This document shows positions 10,190-20,255 of a stretch of 64,000 nucleotides of DNA, one piece after another. The stretch comes from Dryomyza anilis (lineage: Eukaryota; Arthropoda; Insecta; Diptera; Dryomyzidae). The translations under genes and the position numbers were made by a program. The stretch covers positions 39,099,056 to 39,163,055 of the forward strand of contig OX638132.1 of the NCBI GenBank assembly GCA_951804985.1, given 5' to 3'. Positions within the stretch are counted from its first letter, which is position 1. Each line of letters opens with the position of its first letter. The notes under the pieces are model-generated. The model saw nothing but the letters and a program-made list of their open reading frames with translations, searched no databases and had not been told where the DNA came from.

Positions 10190-10560
10190 GGATTATATTT
10201 CAAAAATAGTACGTGTTGGAGAATTTATTTGTTTGGAGACCCTAGCTCATTTTTAAAGATGAATATTTGCCATAAAACTATATGATAGTTTTCTGACTTC
10301 TTCCACAAGTAATAACTCCTTATCGAAATTGTTAATAGAAAACCATTAAAAATAGTGGTTATTCGTTAACATGCAAACTTTAAGTGTTCAGTGTAAATCA
10401 TCCTTAGGATGTTCCCTATAATCGTTCCTTAGACAATAGAAACGTACTATGAACGGATTTTTAAACTAGAAATTATGATGAATATAACCCTATTTGTACT
10501 TTTTATACCCATTTTTGTCATACTTGTGATTGCTTCTAGAGCACCGTGCATCATCGTGAC
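10190..10560 (-). repeat. Right arm of the inverted repeat with 7778-8410
   Basis: Inverse copy of the block following gypsy-1 pol, ending at CACGGTGC read on the minus strand (about 10540-10550). Most landmarks are retained and differ by scattered substitutions, so the two copies are not a very recent duplication. Confidence 0.75.
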
Positions 10561-10946
10561 AATTTCTGTGGCAGAGGGGGAGTCTGTTTCAGATACTTTA
10601 TTCTATGTTTTATTAATGAAGTATTATTAATTTATCTGTGACTGTTACTAAAATGTCAAACTAATTATGTTTCTCTATTGCACTTATGTTTTACTTAGTC
10701 ATTAAGTTAAAATCACTCAATAATTATATATTTCACTCATTTTCACCAACTAAATTATCGATCATACAAATTATACTCTTTTTGTTAGTCAATTTAAAGT
10801 CTCTCAAATTATATTCTTTTAAGCTAAGATCACTTGAACATTATATTCATTTTGGATCGAGACGTCTTTGAACAAATTCTCACTTTAAACTTACGCTCAC
10901 AAGACTTTCTTTATTTATTTAAAATATTAAATATAAATTTATATGA
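10561..10946. other. AT-rich stretch with a polypurine-tract-like start
   Basis: AGAGGGGGAG at about 10575-10584 resembles an LTR element polypurine tract, but no matching LTR was found. The rest is AT-rich with no gene. Confidence 0.3.
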
Positions 10947-10984
10947 GGACCGGACTAGACGCTTTAGCTGTCTGTCCAGGCCCG
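10947..10984. repeat. Conserved GACGC/GCTGTC hairpin, locus 1
   Basis: GGAC-T-AGACGC, loop TTTA, GC-T-GTCTGTCC. The inner stem AGACGC / GCTGTCT is shared with 12068-12098 and 48718-48753, while the outer stem differs but still pairs. On the minus strand it is followed by an ATAAATAAATAAA-like tail (about 10905-10940). It looks like the terminal part of a LINE or similar retroelement. Confidence 0.55.
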
Positions 10985-10989
10985 TGCAC

Positions 10990-11056
10990 GGATAGAAAAG
11001 ATTTATTTGAATATGTTTGAATATAATTAAAAAGTAATACGAAATTACCATACATG
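10990..11056 (-). repeat. Fragment shared inversely with 43066-43145
   Basis: TGCACGGATAGAAAAGAT followed by TTGAATATG and AATACGAAAT matches, in inverse orientation, the end of the foldback-family block at 43066-43145. Confidence 0.6.
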
Positions 11057-11561
11057 TAAAGGGTTTTTTTTTACAAAAGCGGTTTTTAAATAAAACAAAA
11101 ACGGTTTTGGATATCAATGAAATTCTTTATTCCTGTAAAAGTACGTTCGATGCCATTATGTATGGAAGTCGATTTCTTTTGCATGGCCACTACGGGCACG
11201 CTTGCAGAAGTCCAGACGCTGAACCCAATTTTCGACGGTTTTCAAGAATAAATCGGCCGATACTGCTGCAATTTCACGTTCGATATTCGTACGAAGTTCA
11301 TCAATCGTCGCTGGCTTGTTGGCATAGACCATAGACTTGATGTAGCCCCCCAGGTAATAGTCTAACGGCGTCAAATCGCACGACCGAGGCGGCCAATCGA
11401 CTGGACCATTTCGTGAGACTGGTGGCTTCAGTGGCATGAAGTGGCATGAAATGGCAAACTTTACTGAAGAGAAATGTCAAAAGAACGGCAAGAAATATGG
11501 CGTCGTTTGCTGTCCCTGTCGCTCCACTTTTGTAGCGTCCCTGTTGAAAAACCCTTTATTA
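11057..11561 (-). mobile_element. Internally deleted Tc1/mariner-superfamily transposon
   Basis: Ends are inverted: TAAAGGGTTTTTTTT then TACAAAAGCGG at the left, and at the right the minus strand reads TAAAGGGTTTTTCAACAGGG then TACAAAAGTGG. Both tips begin with TA, the usual target of this superfamily. The interior holds only the C-terminal part of a transposase (11156-11437). Confidence 0.7.
11156..11437 (-). pseudogene. Tc1/mariner-type transposase C-terminal fragment
   Basis: The 93-codon minus-strand frame opens with VSRNGPVDWPPRSCDLTPLD, followed by YYLGGY and KSMVYANKPATIDELRTNI. The WPPRSxDLTPLDYFLWGY block carries the last acidic catalytic residue of a DDE/D transposase in a group common in insects. 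In the copy seen, the usual Trp of LWGY is replaced by Gly (LGGY). The DNA-binding half and first two catalytic aspartates are absent because of internal deletion, so the element could only move with help from another copy. Confidence 0.75.
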
Positions 11562-11564
11562 GGA

Positions 11565-12050
11565 ATGAAGTGTAATTAAATTATAAATATATGGTGCAAT
11601 TGTGCATTCATTGATGCTGTCACTTGTACTTGCAGTTTTAAACCAATTATTTATTTATGCATTTAAAAATTTGTATATGAATTCAATTATTATAATTTTC
11701 CACTGTGCATGTTTAAAGATTTTTAATAAAAATAAATAAAAAAAACAAGATTTTATTTTTATTTTATTTTCAGGATTTTTTTCCAAAAATATTTATTTAT
11801 TTAGTTTAGATGTAGTATTTATTATGTTTCCATTAGAACATACACCATATTAAGGGGCAACAATAAAATGTTTCCATGATATTATAATGTAAAACAGAGC
11901 TCATCGCTCATCAAATCTCAATACAACCCTGTTTACAAATGATTTATCAGTCAATTATATATTAAGTTTACATAAAATTCCAAAAATACATGTTAATGCC
12001 TGTAAAATTATGTTTGGGAGAACCCTTTTTTTGCAGCGTGTATATAAAAT
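11565..12050 (-). repeat. Foldback-family copy F4
   Basis: Minus-oriented partial copy of the family also at 32976, 39968 and 41637. Landmarks are GTGCATTCATTGATGCTGTC, the block ending in TTTCAGGAT, AATACAACCCTGTTTACAAA and the tip GCAGCGTGTAT at about 12037-12046, whose reverse complement ACACGCTGC starts the other copies. Confidence 0.75.
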
Positions 12051-12067
12051 AATAAATAATTGCTTAA

Positions 12068-12098
12068 CCAGCCTAGACGCATTTGCTGTCTGGCTTGG
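12068..12098. repeat. Conserved GACGC/GCTGTC hairpin, locus 2
   Basis: CCAGCC-T-AGACGC, loop ATTT, GC-T-GTCTGGCTTGG. The outer stem is CCAGCC/GGCTTGG rather than GGAC/GTCC at locus 1, so pairing is kept although the bases differ. Confidence 0.55.
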
Positions 12099-12299
12099 AA
12101 GTAATCGTACAATAAATTAATAAAAATAATAAAAGTATTTAAATAAATTTTACGAGCCCCTACACATTAATATAAATAATGAAAACAAATATAATAAGCG
12201 CAGTTCTACAGCGATGTAGGGTGAAAATTTATGAGATCCTCACAATATTTTCTTTAACTCAAAGCAACACGGAACTAAAAATTTAATAACACTGTTCTA

Positions 12300-12546
12300 C
12301 AGATTGAGGGTTTTTGGCCTAACCTGGAATGAAACTTATCATTTCTGGTTGATTTTGGTCTCCTGATTCTTGCTGCGTACTCAGAATTTTGCAAAAAAAT
12401 CGACTCAAATTTGCAAAAAAGGACGTTTTTGGTACTTTATGTCGCAAGTTATCGCACGATTTCGACATGTTGAAGATGCAAACTTTACCACAAAATAAAA
12501 TATGAATATGTTTACGGATAATTGGCAAATCTGTGTCCATATTTTA
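12300..12546 (+). repeat. Older repeat X, copy a, left part
   Basis: Matches 29040-28800 on the minus strand (landmarks GGAATGAAAC, CATTTCTGGTTGATTT, AAGTTATCGCACGATTTCGA). The copy is split here by RTE copy B and continues at 15867. It has no clear protein. Superfamily unknown. Confidence 0.75.
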
Positions 12547-12570
12547 CTTACTTACTTACTTAAATGGCCA

Positions 12571-13449
12571 TTACAACCGTGGATCGGTTTTGGCCGCTGA
12601 GATGAAGCCGCGCCAGTCGGATCTGCTTTGCGCGCGCTGACGCCTGTTAGAAATACCAAGCGTTGCCAGGTTGTCCTCAACTTGGTCTTTCCAACGCAGA
12701 TTTGGACGCCCTCTTCTACGCTGTCCACCTTCGAGTTTCGATTCAAGCACCTTCTTGGCTGGAGTGTTTTCATCCATTCGTTCGACATGACCTAGCCAGC
12801 GAAGCCGCTGGATCTTGATGCGCTTGACTATGTCAATGTCGTCGAATAACTCATACAGCTCGTGGTTCATCCTGATTCGATACTCGTTAGCAAAGCAGAT
12901 AGGGCCAAAGATTTTACGGAGAATCTTTCTCTCGAACGCTCCCAGTACTCTCTCATCGGTGGTGGCCAGCGTCCATGTTTCTGCACCATAAAGTAGGACG
13001 GGCATGATGAGTGACTTGTAGAGCGTTATTTTTGACCGGCGAGAGAGGGCTCTGCTTCTCAATTGCCTACTGAGCCCAAAGTAGCACCTGTTGGCAAGAG
13101 TTATTCTCCGTTTGATCTCCAGGCTGACGTCGTTGTTGCTGTTTACGCTGGATCCCAGATAGACGAAGTCCTTCACAATGTCGAACTTGTGGGTGTCAAA
13201 ATCAGCTTTTTGTCCAAGACGCACGGACTCTTTTTTGCTTGTTGACACAAGGAACTTCGTCTTGTCCTCGTTCACCGCTAGACCCATTCGACGCGACTCT
13301 TTCTCCAATCTGGAGAATGCTGCGCTGACTGCTCGTGTGCTCCTGCCAATGATATCAATATCGTCGGCATATGCGAGCAGCATGACACTTTTGTTGAGGA
13401 TAGTGCCGCTTTGACGGAGTTCGGCAGCTCGAACTATTTTCTCCATCAA
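12571..13449 (-). CDS. RTE copy B: RT catalytic core and C-terminus
   Basis: A 292-codon frame beginning TTG-ATG with MMEKIVRAAELRQ. The catalytic YADDIDIIG lies near residues 27-35, followed by the thumb (GLAVNEDKTKFLVS, KDFVYLGS), LLYGAETWT, LRWLGHVERMDENTPAKK, an Arg/Gly-rich GGQRRRGRPNLRW segment and the family end ISAAKTDPRL. This is the second half of the RTE pol. It is separated from the first half (13446-15623) by a stop/frame break after SLSCDFFN, in the sequence TTTTTTAATTGATGG. In a working element one polyprotein would nick the target DNA and copy the RNA onto it. The half itself is otherwise open. Confidence 0.85.
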   Translation of the reverse strand: MMEKIVRAAELRQSGTILNKSVMLLAYADDIDIIGRSTRAVSAAFSRLEKESRRMGLAVNEDKTKFLVSTSKKESVRLGQKADFDTHKFDIVKDFVYLGSSVNSNNDVSLEIKRRITLANRCYFGLSRQLRSRALSRRSKITLYKSLIMPVLLYGAETWTLATTDERVLGAFERKILRKIFGPICFANEYRIRMNHELYELFDDIDIVKRIKIQRLRWLGHVERMDENTPAKKVLESKLEGGQRRRGRPNLRWKDQVEDNLATLGISNRRQRAQSRSDWRGFISAAKTDPRL

Positions 13450-15623
13450 TTAAAAAAGTCGCACGATAGGGAGTCACCCTGTCTGAAACCTCGTTCGGTA
13501 TGAAATGGCTCGGAGAGGTCTTTTCCTATTCTCACTGAGCAACGTGTGTTGCTCAGGGTCATCCTGCAAAGCCTTATAAGTTTCGCAGGTATACCGAACT
13601 CAGACATTGCGGCGTATAATCGTTCCCTTATCGGAGTGTCGAAGGCGGCTTTATAGTCGACTAATAGGTGGTAGGTGTCGATCTGTTTTTCTAGGGTCTT
13701 TTCCTGGATTAGGCGCCATGTGAAAATCTGGTCTATGGTGGACTTTCCAGGTCTGAAGCCGCACTGATAAGGTCCAATCAGTCTGTTGACGATGGGCTTC
13801 AGTCTTTCACATAATACGCTCGATAGAACTTTGTATGCGATATTGAGTAGGCTGATCCCACGGTAGTTGGCGCAGATAGTGGGATCCCCTTTCTTAAGGA
13901 TTGGGCAGAGTACACTGAGGTTCCAGTCACTTGGCATGCTTTCATCCGACCATATTCTGCTTACGAGCTCGTTCATGCTCTCCATTAGCTCTTCGCCTCC
14001 GGTCTTAAACAATTCAGCAGGCAGGCCATCAGCACCTGCGGCTTTGTTGTTTTTCAGCCGAGCAATGGCTGTTCTGACCTCGTCATGGTCGGGTGGCGGA
14101 ATCTCATCGTCGTCATCAAGTACTGGGGTTGCCGGGTTTGCTTCTCTATCGGTGGAATTGAGGTCATCATCACCGGTCAGCAGTTTAGAGAAGTGATCCC
14201 TCCATATTTTCAGTGTGCTCTGGATATCTGTCACTAGATTTCCGTTCTCATCTTTACAGGAAGAGGCTCCGGATTTTGAACCTCCGGCTAGGCGTCTTAT
14301 TTTCTCGAAGAATTTTCGAGCCTCATTCCTGTCCCCATGCATCTCAATCTCCTCACACTCACGTCTTTCTGCCTCGCTTTTTTTACGCCTGAAAAGACGT
14401 CTCTCTTCCCTCCTCTTCTCTTTGTATCGCTCCTTCGCAGCTCGCGTAGCTACTGACTGCAGGGTGGATTTGTACGCAGCGTCTTTCTCTGCAGTGGCCG
14501 CGCGACACTCTTGGTCATACCACTGATTCCTCAGGGGGCGTTGGAATCCAAGCACCTCTTCGGCAGCCGTACGCATAGAGCAGGAGATATGATTCCACTG
14601 CTCGCTTATATCATCGAGAGGAGGAGTGCTTTGTCTAAGCAGGTGTGAGAGTCGAGTGGAAAAGGCTTGCGTTGTCTGTTGTGATTGCAGCTTTCCGACG
14701 TCTAGCTTTCTCTGCGTTTGGTTCCGTACGTTCTTCGCAGCGCTTAAGCGTGTGCGGACCTTGGCTGCTACAAGGTAATGATCAGAGTCCATATTGGCAC
14801 CTCGGATAGTGCGTACGTCCATCACGCTTGAAGCGTGCCTTCCGTCAATCACAACGTGATCAATTTGATTTCGAGTTTTTTGATCGGGCGACAACCATGT
14901 GGCCTTGTGGATATCGAAATGTTCGAATCTAGTGCTACTAACTACCATGTTTCGTGCTGCGGCGAAGTCGATTAGCCTCGTTCCGTTATCGGAAGTGTTG
15001 GCATGGAGGCTAAATTTTCCGATTGTGGGACAATAGATGGCTTCTCTGCCCACCTTGGCGTTAAAATCGCCTAGCACGATTTTGATATCGTGGCGGGGGC
15101 AGCGCTCGTATGCGTTGTCTAGGCGCTCGTAGAAGCGCTCGTAGAAGCGCTCTTTTGTCTCGTCATCTTTCTCGTTCGTCGGAGCGTGTGCACAAATTAG
15201 GATGATATGGAAATATTTAGCCTTGATGCGGATTGTTGCCAGCCTTTCGTCCACGGGCGTGAACCTAGAGACAAGATGGCGGAGTCTCTTGCCGACCACA
15301 AATCCACATCCAAATTCGTGTCTCTCCGCATGGCAGCTGTAGTAGATATCACAGGACGCTTGTTTCGAACAGCCCTGTCCCGTCCATCGCATCTCCTGGA
15401 TAGCGGTGATGTCAGCCTTATATTTTTCGAGGACATCTGCCAGCTGGATAGAGGCACCTTCCCTATAAAGGGTCCGGACATTCCAGGTGCATATCCGTAA
15501 ATCATGGTCCTTAAAACGTTTGCGTGGGTCGTCATCGTTGTAATCGGTCGTTATCCGAGGCTTCTTTTTTGTTTTCATTGGGCGCATAGGTTTTTTCCGT
15601 GGTGGGACCCAAACCCAACGCAC
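13446..15623 (-). CDS. RTE copy B: endonuclease and N-terminal RT
   Basis: A 725-codon frame. After a basic N-terminus, DLRICTWNVRTLYREG opens an apurinic-type endonuclease. Catalytic signatures are IQEMRW (Glu), GDFNAKVGRE (Asp/Asn) and MDSDHYLVAAK (Asp/His). Residues about 350-470 form a charged, probably helical linker. RT blocks follow: [61 protein letters not shown] and RGFRQGDSLSCDFF. Proteins of this kind are often mislabelled craniofacial development protein 2. A 15-bp tandem duplication (about 15125-15153) repeats RFYE. The frame stops just before the catalytic YADD, which lies in the next frame. This is the least damaged pol in the window. Confidence 0.9.
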   Translation of the reverse strand: MRWVWVPPRKKPMRPMKTKKKPRITTDYNDDDPRKRFKDHDLRICTWNVRTLYREGASIQLADVLEKYKADITAIQEMRWTGQGCSKQASCDIYYSCHAERHEFGCGFVVGKRLRHLVSRFTPVDERLATIRIKAKYFHIILICAHAPTNEKDDETKERFYERFYERLDNAYERCPRHDIKIVLGDFNAKVGREAIYCPTIGKFSLHANTSDNGTRLIDFAAARNMVVSSTRFEHFDIHKATWLSPDQKTRNQIDHVVIDGRHASSVMDVRTIRGANMDSDHYLVAAKVRTRLSAAKNVRNQTQRKLDVGKLQSQQTTQAFSTRLSHLLRQSTPPLDDISEQWNHISCSMRTAAEEVLGFQRPLRNQWYDQECRAATAEKDAAYKSTLQSVATRAAKERYKEKRREERRLFRRKKSEAERRECEEIEMHGDRNEARKFFEKIRRLAGGSKSGASSCKDENGNLVTDIQSTLKIWRDHFSKLLTGDDDLNSTDREANPATPVLDDDDEIPPPDHDEVRTAIARLKNNKAAGADGLPAELFKTGGEELMESMNELVSRIWSDESMPSDWNLSVLCPILKKGDPTICANYRGISLLNIAYKVLSSVLCERLKPIVNRLIGPYQCGFRPGKSTIDQIFTWRLIQEKTLEKQIDTYHLLVDYKAAFDTPIRERLYAAMSEFGIPAKLIRLCRMTLSNTRCSVRIGKDLSEPFHTERGFRQGDSLSCDFFN

Positions 15624-15670
15624 GAACCCTCACTCTGAGGGAGATGCTCGCCACTCACTTTAGCCGACTT

Positions 15671-15820
15671 CTACACCGGGTGGTGTAGAGCGCCGTTTCC
15701 AGGGACTTCCACGAGGAGGACTTCCACCGAAGTGGAGGTGTCACCATTTGACAATTTGTCAATTCTGGTGACCAGTGAGTTGACTTGAGACGACACCGAC
15801 AAGGATTGCGCTGGCTTCGC
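15671..15820 (-). CDS. Short upstream ORF of RTE copy B (ORF1-like)
   Basis: A short frame with internal ATG at about 15820 encodes roughly 50 residues beginning MAKPAQSLSVSSQVNSLV and ending ALHHPV, 48 bp before the long frame. RTE elements often have a very short ORF1 in this position. Function unknown. A longer frame starting at 15877 would begin in the flanking DNA, so I prefer the internal start. Confidence 0.5.
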   Translation of the reverse strand, partial: AKPAQSLSVSSQVNSLVTRIDKLSNGDTSTSVEVLLVEVPGNGALHHPV

Positions 15821-15866
15821 CATGTTGAAGCACTCAGACACGATTATCACAATCGCCCCCATAGTC

Positions 15867-16320
15867 CCCGTGTCCATATATTAGTTTTTGCAAAAAATCA
15901 AAAAAAAATTTGCGTTACCAAAAAAGTTGTCGAGAGAGTAATTTATCACAATTCTCTAAGCTCTCTTAAAAAACATTTTAATATTATTTCGCATGTTTTT
16001 GCTGTCAAAATTTCGAAAAAAGGTTTTATAATTTATCTTACTGACATTTTTCGGAATATTTTTTAAAATTAGTTTATGAAATATTTGATTAAAATGGAGG
16101 AAATACATGCAGAGATATACATACTAATATAATGTAGTGATGCTAGATATAATATCGGATAAAATTCTTAGCATATGATTTCCACATTATCGGGAAACTT
16201 TGTTCTGAGCGACTGAACTGAAATTTTTGAAAATTTGACATAACAAATAAAAAATGCGACACCCTATAGCTACTCATTATTAAATTTAAATTTATTATAT
16301 TGTATGGACGCGGCAGTAGT
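15867..16320 (+). repeat. Older repeat X, copy a, right part
   Basis: Continues repeat X after the RTE insertion, from the second copy of the target duplication. It matches 28800-28540 and 27430-27313 on the minus strand (landmarks TTTTGCAAAAAATC, AAATATTTGATTAAAATGGA, AATGTAGTGATGCTAG, AGCTACTCATTATTAAATTT, GGACGCGGC). Confidence 0.75.
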
Positions 16321-16324
16321 GAAG

Positions 16325-16725
16325 ATAAATATTGAAAACTTTATTTAAATGAATGTCTAACACAATATTTTCACTGAAAGTACAATAAACATTACTTAAA
16401 TTACGTTTCCCACTTTGCCCCAAAAACGGAATACCAAATTGAACATAACATGGCACCGTAAATTTTTTGCAAATTTTTATTTCAAAAGATAAAGAAATAG
16501 CGATCATTTTTTTTTTGATAGCAAGCATCACCACTCTTAAAATCTTTAAAAATATTTCTTTTTCACTCGTGCTCGAAATGCAATAAAAAGGTATTAATTT
16601 GATTATAACCATGGACGAAAAAATTGATGCTATATTAAGAATCACTTGACAATTGATTTTATGTTCAAAATTTGCAACATGTCCAAAAATTGTACATCTC
16701 GTTCCACTTTTCCCCAGGTTCCCTT
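16325..16725 (+). repeat. End fragment of the GGGGAACCTGGGG element family
   Basis: Matches 53020-53311: shared AAATGCAATAAAA, TTGATTATAACCAT, ATCACTTGACAATTG and the tip CCACTTTTCCCCAGGTTCCC. A second, similar CCCACTTTGCCCC occurs at 16409. It is a truncated copy of the element whose two tips bracket 50219-53311. Confidence 0.65.
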
Positions 16726-16867
16726 TTTTTTCCTCTCTGAAAATATTCTTCTGGCTTTGCTACATTTTTCGCTGATAAAAGAGTTTTCATATATATCGCA
16801 AGATTATTTCAACACACCTGCTTTGAAAAGTATCTAAAATATGCAAAGTAATCTATTTTTAAATAGT

Positions 16868-17574
16868 TGTTGTAAAGTTAGAGTTGTAAAGTTAGAGTTG
16901 ATTTATTTATTTATTTATTTATTTTACAATTTAATTAATCAAAGACACTTTTTTATTTTAGAGTTAAAAAGACACTTTTATTAAATTTACTATTGAAAGA
17001 CACTTTTACTATTTTAGTACCTCCACTTGAGGTTGGTTAAACTACAATCTTTTAAATTGCAACGAAAGGTATTAACAATACCTTCGTTGCAAGCTTTTCT
17101 TAAATTCTATTCTCACTATGTTCTAGTGAGTTTTCACTTTCACTCAATTTTGGTGTACGTGACTTTTGAAGAAAGTCCGACTTGCAGTTTTTGGCTGACA
17201 CCAACTGCGAAATATCAAAATTGTTGGCAAACGCTGCTCTGCTTATTTTAACGTAGCCCCCTAATCATGCAATGATAAATTCTATTGCAAGAGGTGTGGT
17301 CTAAGTAAAGCTTTAGCGCTTTGCCGAATTATCGCAAGCTTTTGTTAACTGTGGAAGCTAACTTGAAAGAGGTGTGTTCTACGCAAAGCTAAGAGCTTTG
17401 CCAAATTATTATCATTGTTGCCAACGTGAAGCATTGGGACAATGCTATGAACATGTTGCTGTACAACATGATATAAAAACATGATGCGCTCAACATATGT
17501 ACAGCAACATCCAAAACTGAATGAATAGTGAAGAACCATATCGAAAAGAAAAATGTACGCGCAAATTCACAACA
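16868..17574 (-). repeat. gypsy-2 3' LTR
   Basis: 707-bp LTR, direct copy of 25831-26527. Differs from it by an expanded TTTA run near 16905-16925, a tandem duplication of GTTAGAGTTGTAAA near the tip, and scattered substitutions. Confidence 0.92.
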
Positions 17575-17590
17575 TTCCTCCCCTCTTATG
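17575..17590 (-). promoter_or_regulatory. gypsy-2 polypurine tract
   Basis: The minus strand reads AAGAGGGGAGGAA directly before the LTR start TGTTGTGAAT. This is where plus-strand DNA synthesis would be primed. Confidence 0.85.
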
Positions 17591-17954
17591 GAAAATATAT
17601 TGTTGAATATATAGAAATGATGTTTTCTTAGAGTTAATATTAAGATTAATAATGATAATATGTATATTTTAATATGGTGATAATAAATATAATATGTTAT
17701 TTTATATTAAGTTATCTATAAAAATATGTTCGAATAATTAAATGGGTTTCAATAATAATAATGATAATAATATTTTTTTTTTTAGATAGATTTCTTGTTT
17801 TTTTATATATGTTGTTTCTTCTTTTTTTTATATATTGTTATATATTGTTATTATTTTTTTTTTTAATATCTTTCGTTTTATACTTGTGTAATATTTGTTC
17901 AAACTTATAATGATAATATAACCGATTTAATACTTGTAATTGGATGATAATTAT

Positions 17955-18034
<80 letters not shown>

Positions 18035-20255
18035 TAAACTTGTTCAAATTATTTTACTTATACGTGTTTTGCATGTGTATTGAGTGTGTGTGTTTGTTGG
18101 TATTTAAAATGAATATATTGATTTTATATTTGGGTTAGAGAGGTGTAAATAATTACATGAGTGACTTTTGTATGCCCTACTGTTGGACCAGATTTCTACT
18201 CTTGCTCTTCTGTGTGTTGGGTCGGATTTGCCTTGTTCATCTTCAATGTTTCGTTGTATGTAGTGTGTTGGATCTGTTGGGCTTCGATGGTTCTTGTGGA
18301 ATTTGCTAATGGTGTTATCTCCAGTAGACGTCGTCATGTTGATACGCTGGACTCTTAGTCGGTCAAGAGAGTTTTGGTCCCGTTGACTTGGTTGACGATT
18401 CGTTCGAGATGAGTGTTCTTTTTGCGATCTTCTCAAACATTTTGAAAACATCTTGGTGCTCATGTCACTTTATGTAGCCTATAGATTTCTGAATTGTTGC
18501 ATCCTTCTACGTCTTCAAATATGCTGCAACTCTGCTTCATTTCTTCGTTTTTCTTTTCTTTATTTGAATCTGCTGGACCTCTGCTTCACTTCTTCTTGTT
18601 GATAACACCCAGAGCTCCTTCCACATGTCCCCATTAAAGTCCCAAGACCCCAATGATTACCTATGCGTCTTCTGAGTATCCAGCGCTGTTGGTCATTCTA
18701 AATAACTATTTTTTGTGCACTCGGATATTTTAAATTTACATGAAGATTTTACAAACAAGTAATTTAATTTTGTTTTTAAACTCTACTAACTTATATAAAC
18801 TCAATATAATTTTCGTAAATTATATAATGATTTATGTTCATTCGTCACAAGAAAAAGATTGATCTTAATGTATTTAAATTACTTGAAATAATGTATGGTA
18901 CATTATATGAACTATTACTATTTAGTGTGGTACTAGTTTATCTAAACTTAGTGTCATGTAAAGTATAGTGGTTTATGTATGCCATAACATTGAATTATAT
19001 ATATATTTTATTCATTTTATTTATTTTACTAATATGTTTCCTCTTTTCTTTTTCAATTCAATTATTAAAACTTTTTTTTTTATTTCAACTAAATAATTTA
19101 ATGTATAAATCGCTTTTTTTTAATTTTAAATTCTTTGCTTTTATTTATTACCTGTTTTTTTTACATTTAATTTATTCTACTAATATATTTTTTTCCTTTT
19201 TTTAAATTTTAACTGTACTCAATATTTATATATCTCTCTTTTTTAATTTTAATACTAACTGATATTTTTCTTCTTCTTTAAGAAATTTAAATTATTATAA
19301 GTAAGTTCTTCAAATTCATTTAAAATTTATTTGTTATATTCAAACTTATTCAAATTGAATTATATTAATATTAAAAAGTACCTATAATTTCTCTGCATGT
19401 AAATAAATATAATTAGAGTTGCGATTTATTTTCTAAACATGTTTAATATTTTATTATATTATTTTTGTGTACTTATATAAGTCACATTATATGAAACTTC
19501 CTACTGGCATGACGGTAAAATTGAATTATATTTATTTGCATTGTTTATGGTATCAAAAAAAAAACCTGCAAGATCTGCATTTATATGTCAGCTATTAACG
19601 CTTGCTTAGTGTATGATATACATACGTTCGTACAAATTGCATATGTGCTTCAGCATGAAACACTTGGGGGAATGACCCTTTTCAAGGTTTGATATCTTGC
19701 GTTATTAATATAGGTCAGTAATGCAATTGATGGTTTTGCATTATCTGTATTGAATTCGACAATTTTATGACTAACATTGATTTAAATTTAAATTAATGCA
19801 ATTGGTTGCATGTGCTTAATTTATTTCTTTTCTCAATTGATGATTAACTAACTTTAAAATTATAAGTTCTTTTCCTCAAATAGTTATATATATATATATG
19901 TTTGTATTTCTTATTACTAAATTATTATTTTTAATATGTCGTATCTCTGTTTTTTATTACTACAATTTTTCCTTTGTTTTTTACTTACTGTTTTCCTAAA
20001 CTATTATTTTTATTTTTTCCTCCAAATGACGAAGTATGTAATGTTTTATTTAATGATTACTCTTTATCATATGGTTAGATTTTTTTTGTCTAACATAATG
20101 TTGCAATCTACGAGTTTAATTGTCAACGCATAGCTAATTGGTTTTATATTGTTACTTTTATGGGTTCTAAATATTATTATATTTTTAGTTTTAACTTCAT
20201 GCACTATTTGTGATATGCCTTTAACAAATTATTGTGAATTTTCTTATCTTTGTTT
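17591..20255 (-). other. gypsy-2 region between integrase and 3' LTR; no envelope gene recognised
   Basis: About 2.7 kb of very AT-rich DNA. A minus-strand frame at 18104-18463 encodes a hydrophilic Ser/Arg/Asn-rich protein of 119 residues (MSTKMFSKCLRRSQKEHSSR at its start) without recognised domains. I see no signal peptide, furin-type site or membrane anchor that would support an envelope protein. The stretch may be long 3' UTR or a captured sequence. Confidence 0.5.
17957..18032. repeat. TA dinucleotide microsatellite
   Basis: An almost pure (TA)n tract of about 75 bp with one TACA interruption near 17968. Confidence 0.95.

Larger units (their letters stand above)
12547..15866 (-). mobile_element. 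Near full-length RTE LINE, copy B
   Basis: About 3.3 kb on the minus strand, from a 5' UTR at about 15860 through endonuclease and RT to a TAAG-repeat tail at 12547-12561. Flanks are GTGTCCATATTTTA (left, ending at 12546) and GTGTCCATATATTA (right, starting about 15867), a 14-bp duplication with one mismatch. The second copy of repeat X at 28800 shows the corresponding uninterrupted site. The element is the reference for copies A, C and D in this window. Confidence 0.9.

Noticed and set aside
10575..10946. Polypurine tract and LTR of another gypsy element
   Set aside because: AGAGGGGGAG is suggestive, but no matching LTR copy, TG/CA ends or duplication was found.
13440..13460. Programmed -1 frameshifting at the T run in RTE pol
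   Set aside because: In the -1 frame the codon after the T run is TAA in both copies, so slippage there would terminate. Reinitiation or a shared lesion fits better.
13867..14526. Plus-strand open frames opposite RTE copy B
   Set aside because: They are antisense shadows of the RTE endonuclease/RT frame and have no recognisable domains.
17838..18047. Minus-strand frame rich in repeated Tyr-Ile
   Set aside because: It is the translation of the TA microsatellite.
17591..20255. An envelope gene making gypsy-2 an endogenous retrovirus
   Set aside because: No signal peptide, cleavage site, membrane anchor or conserved envelope motif was seen in the region.
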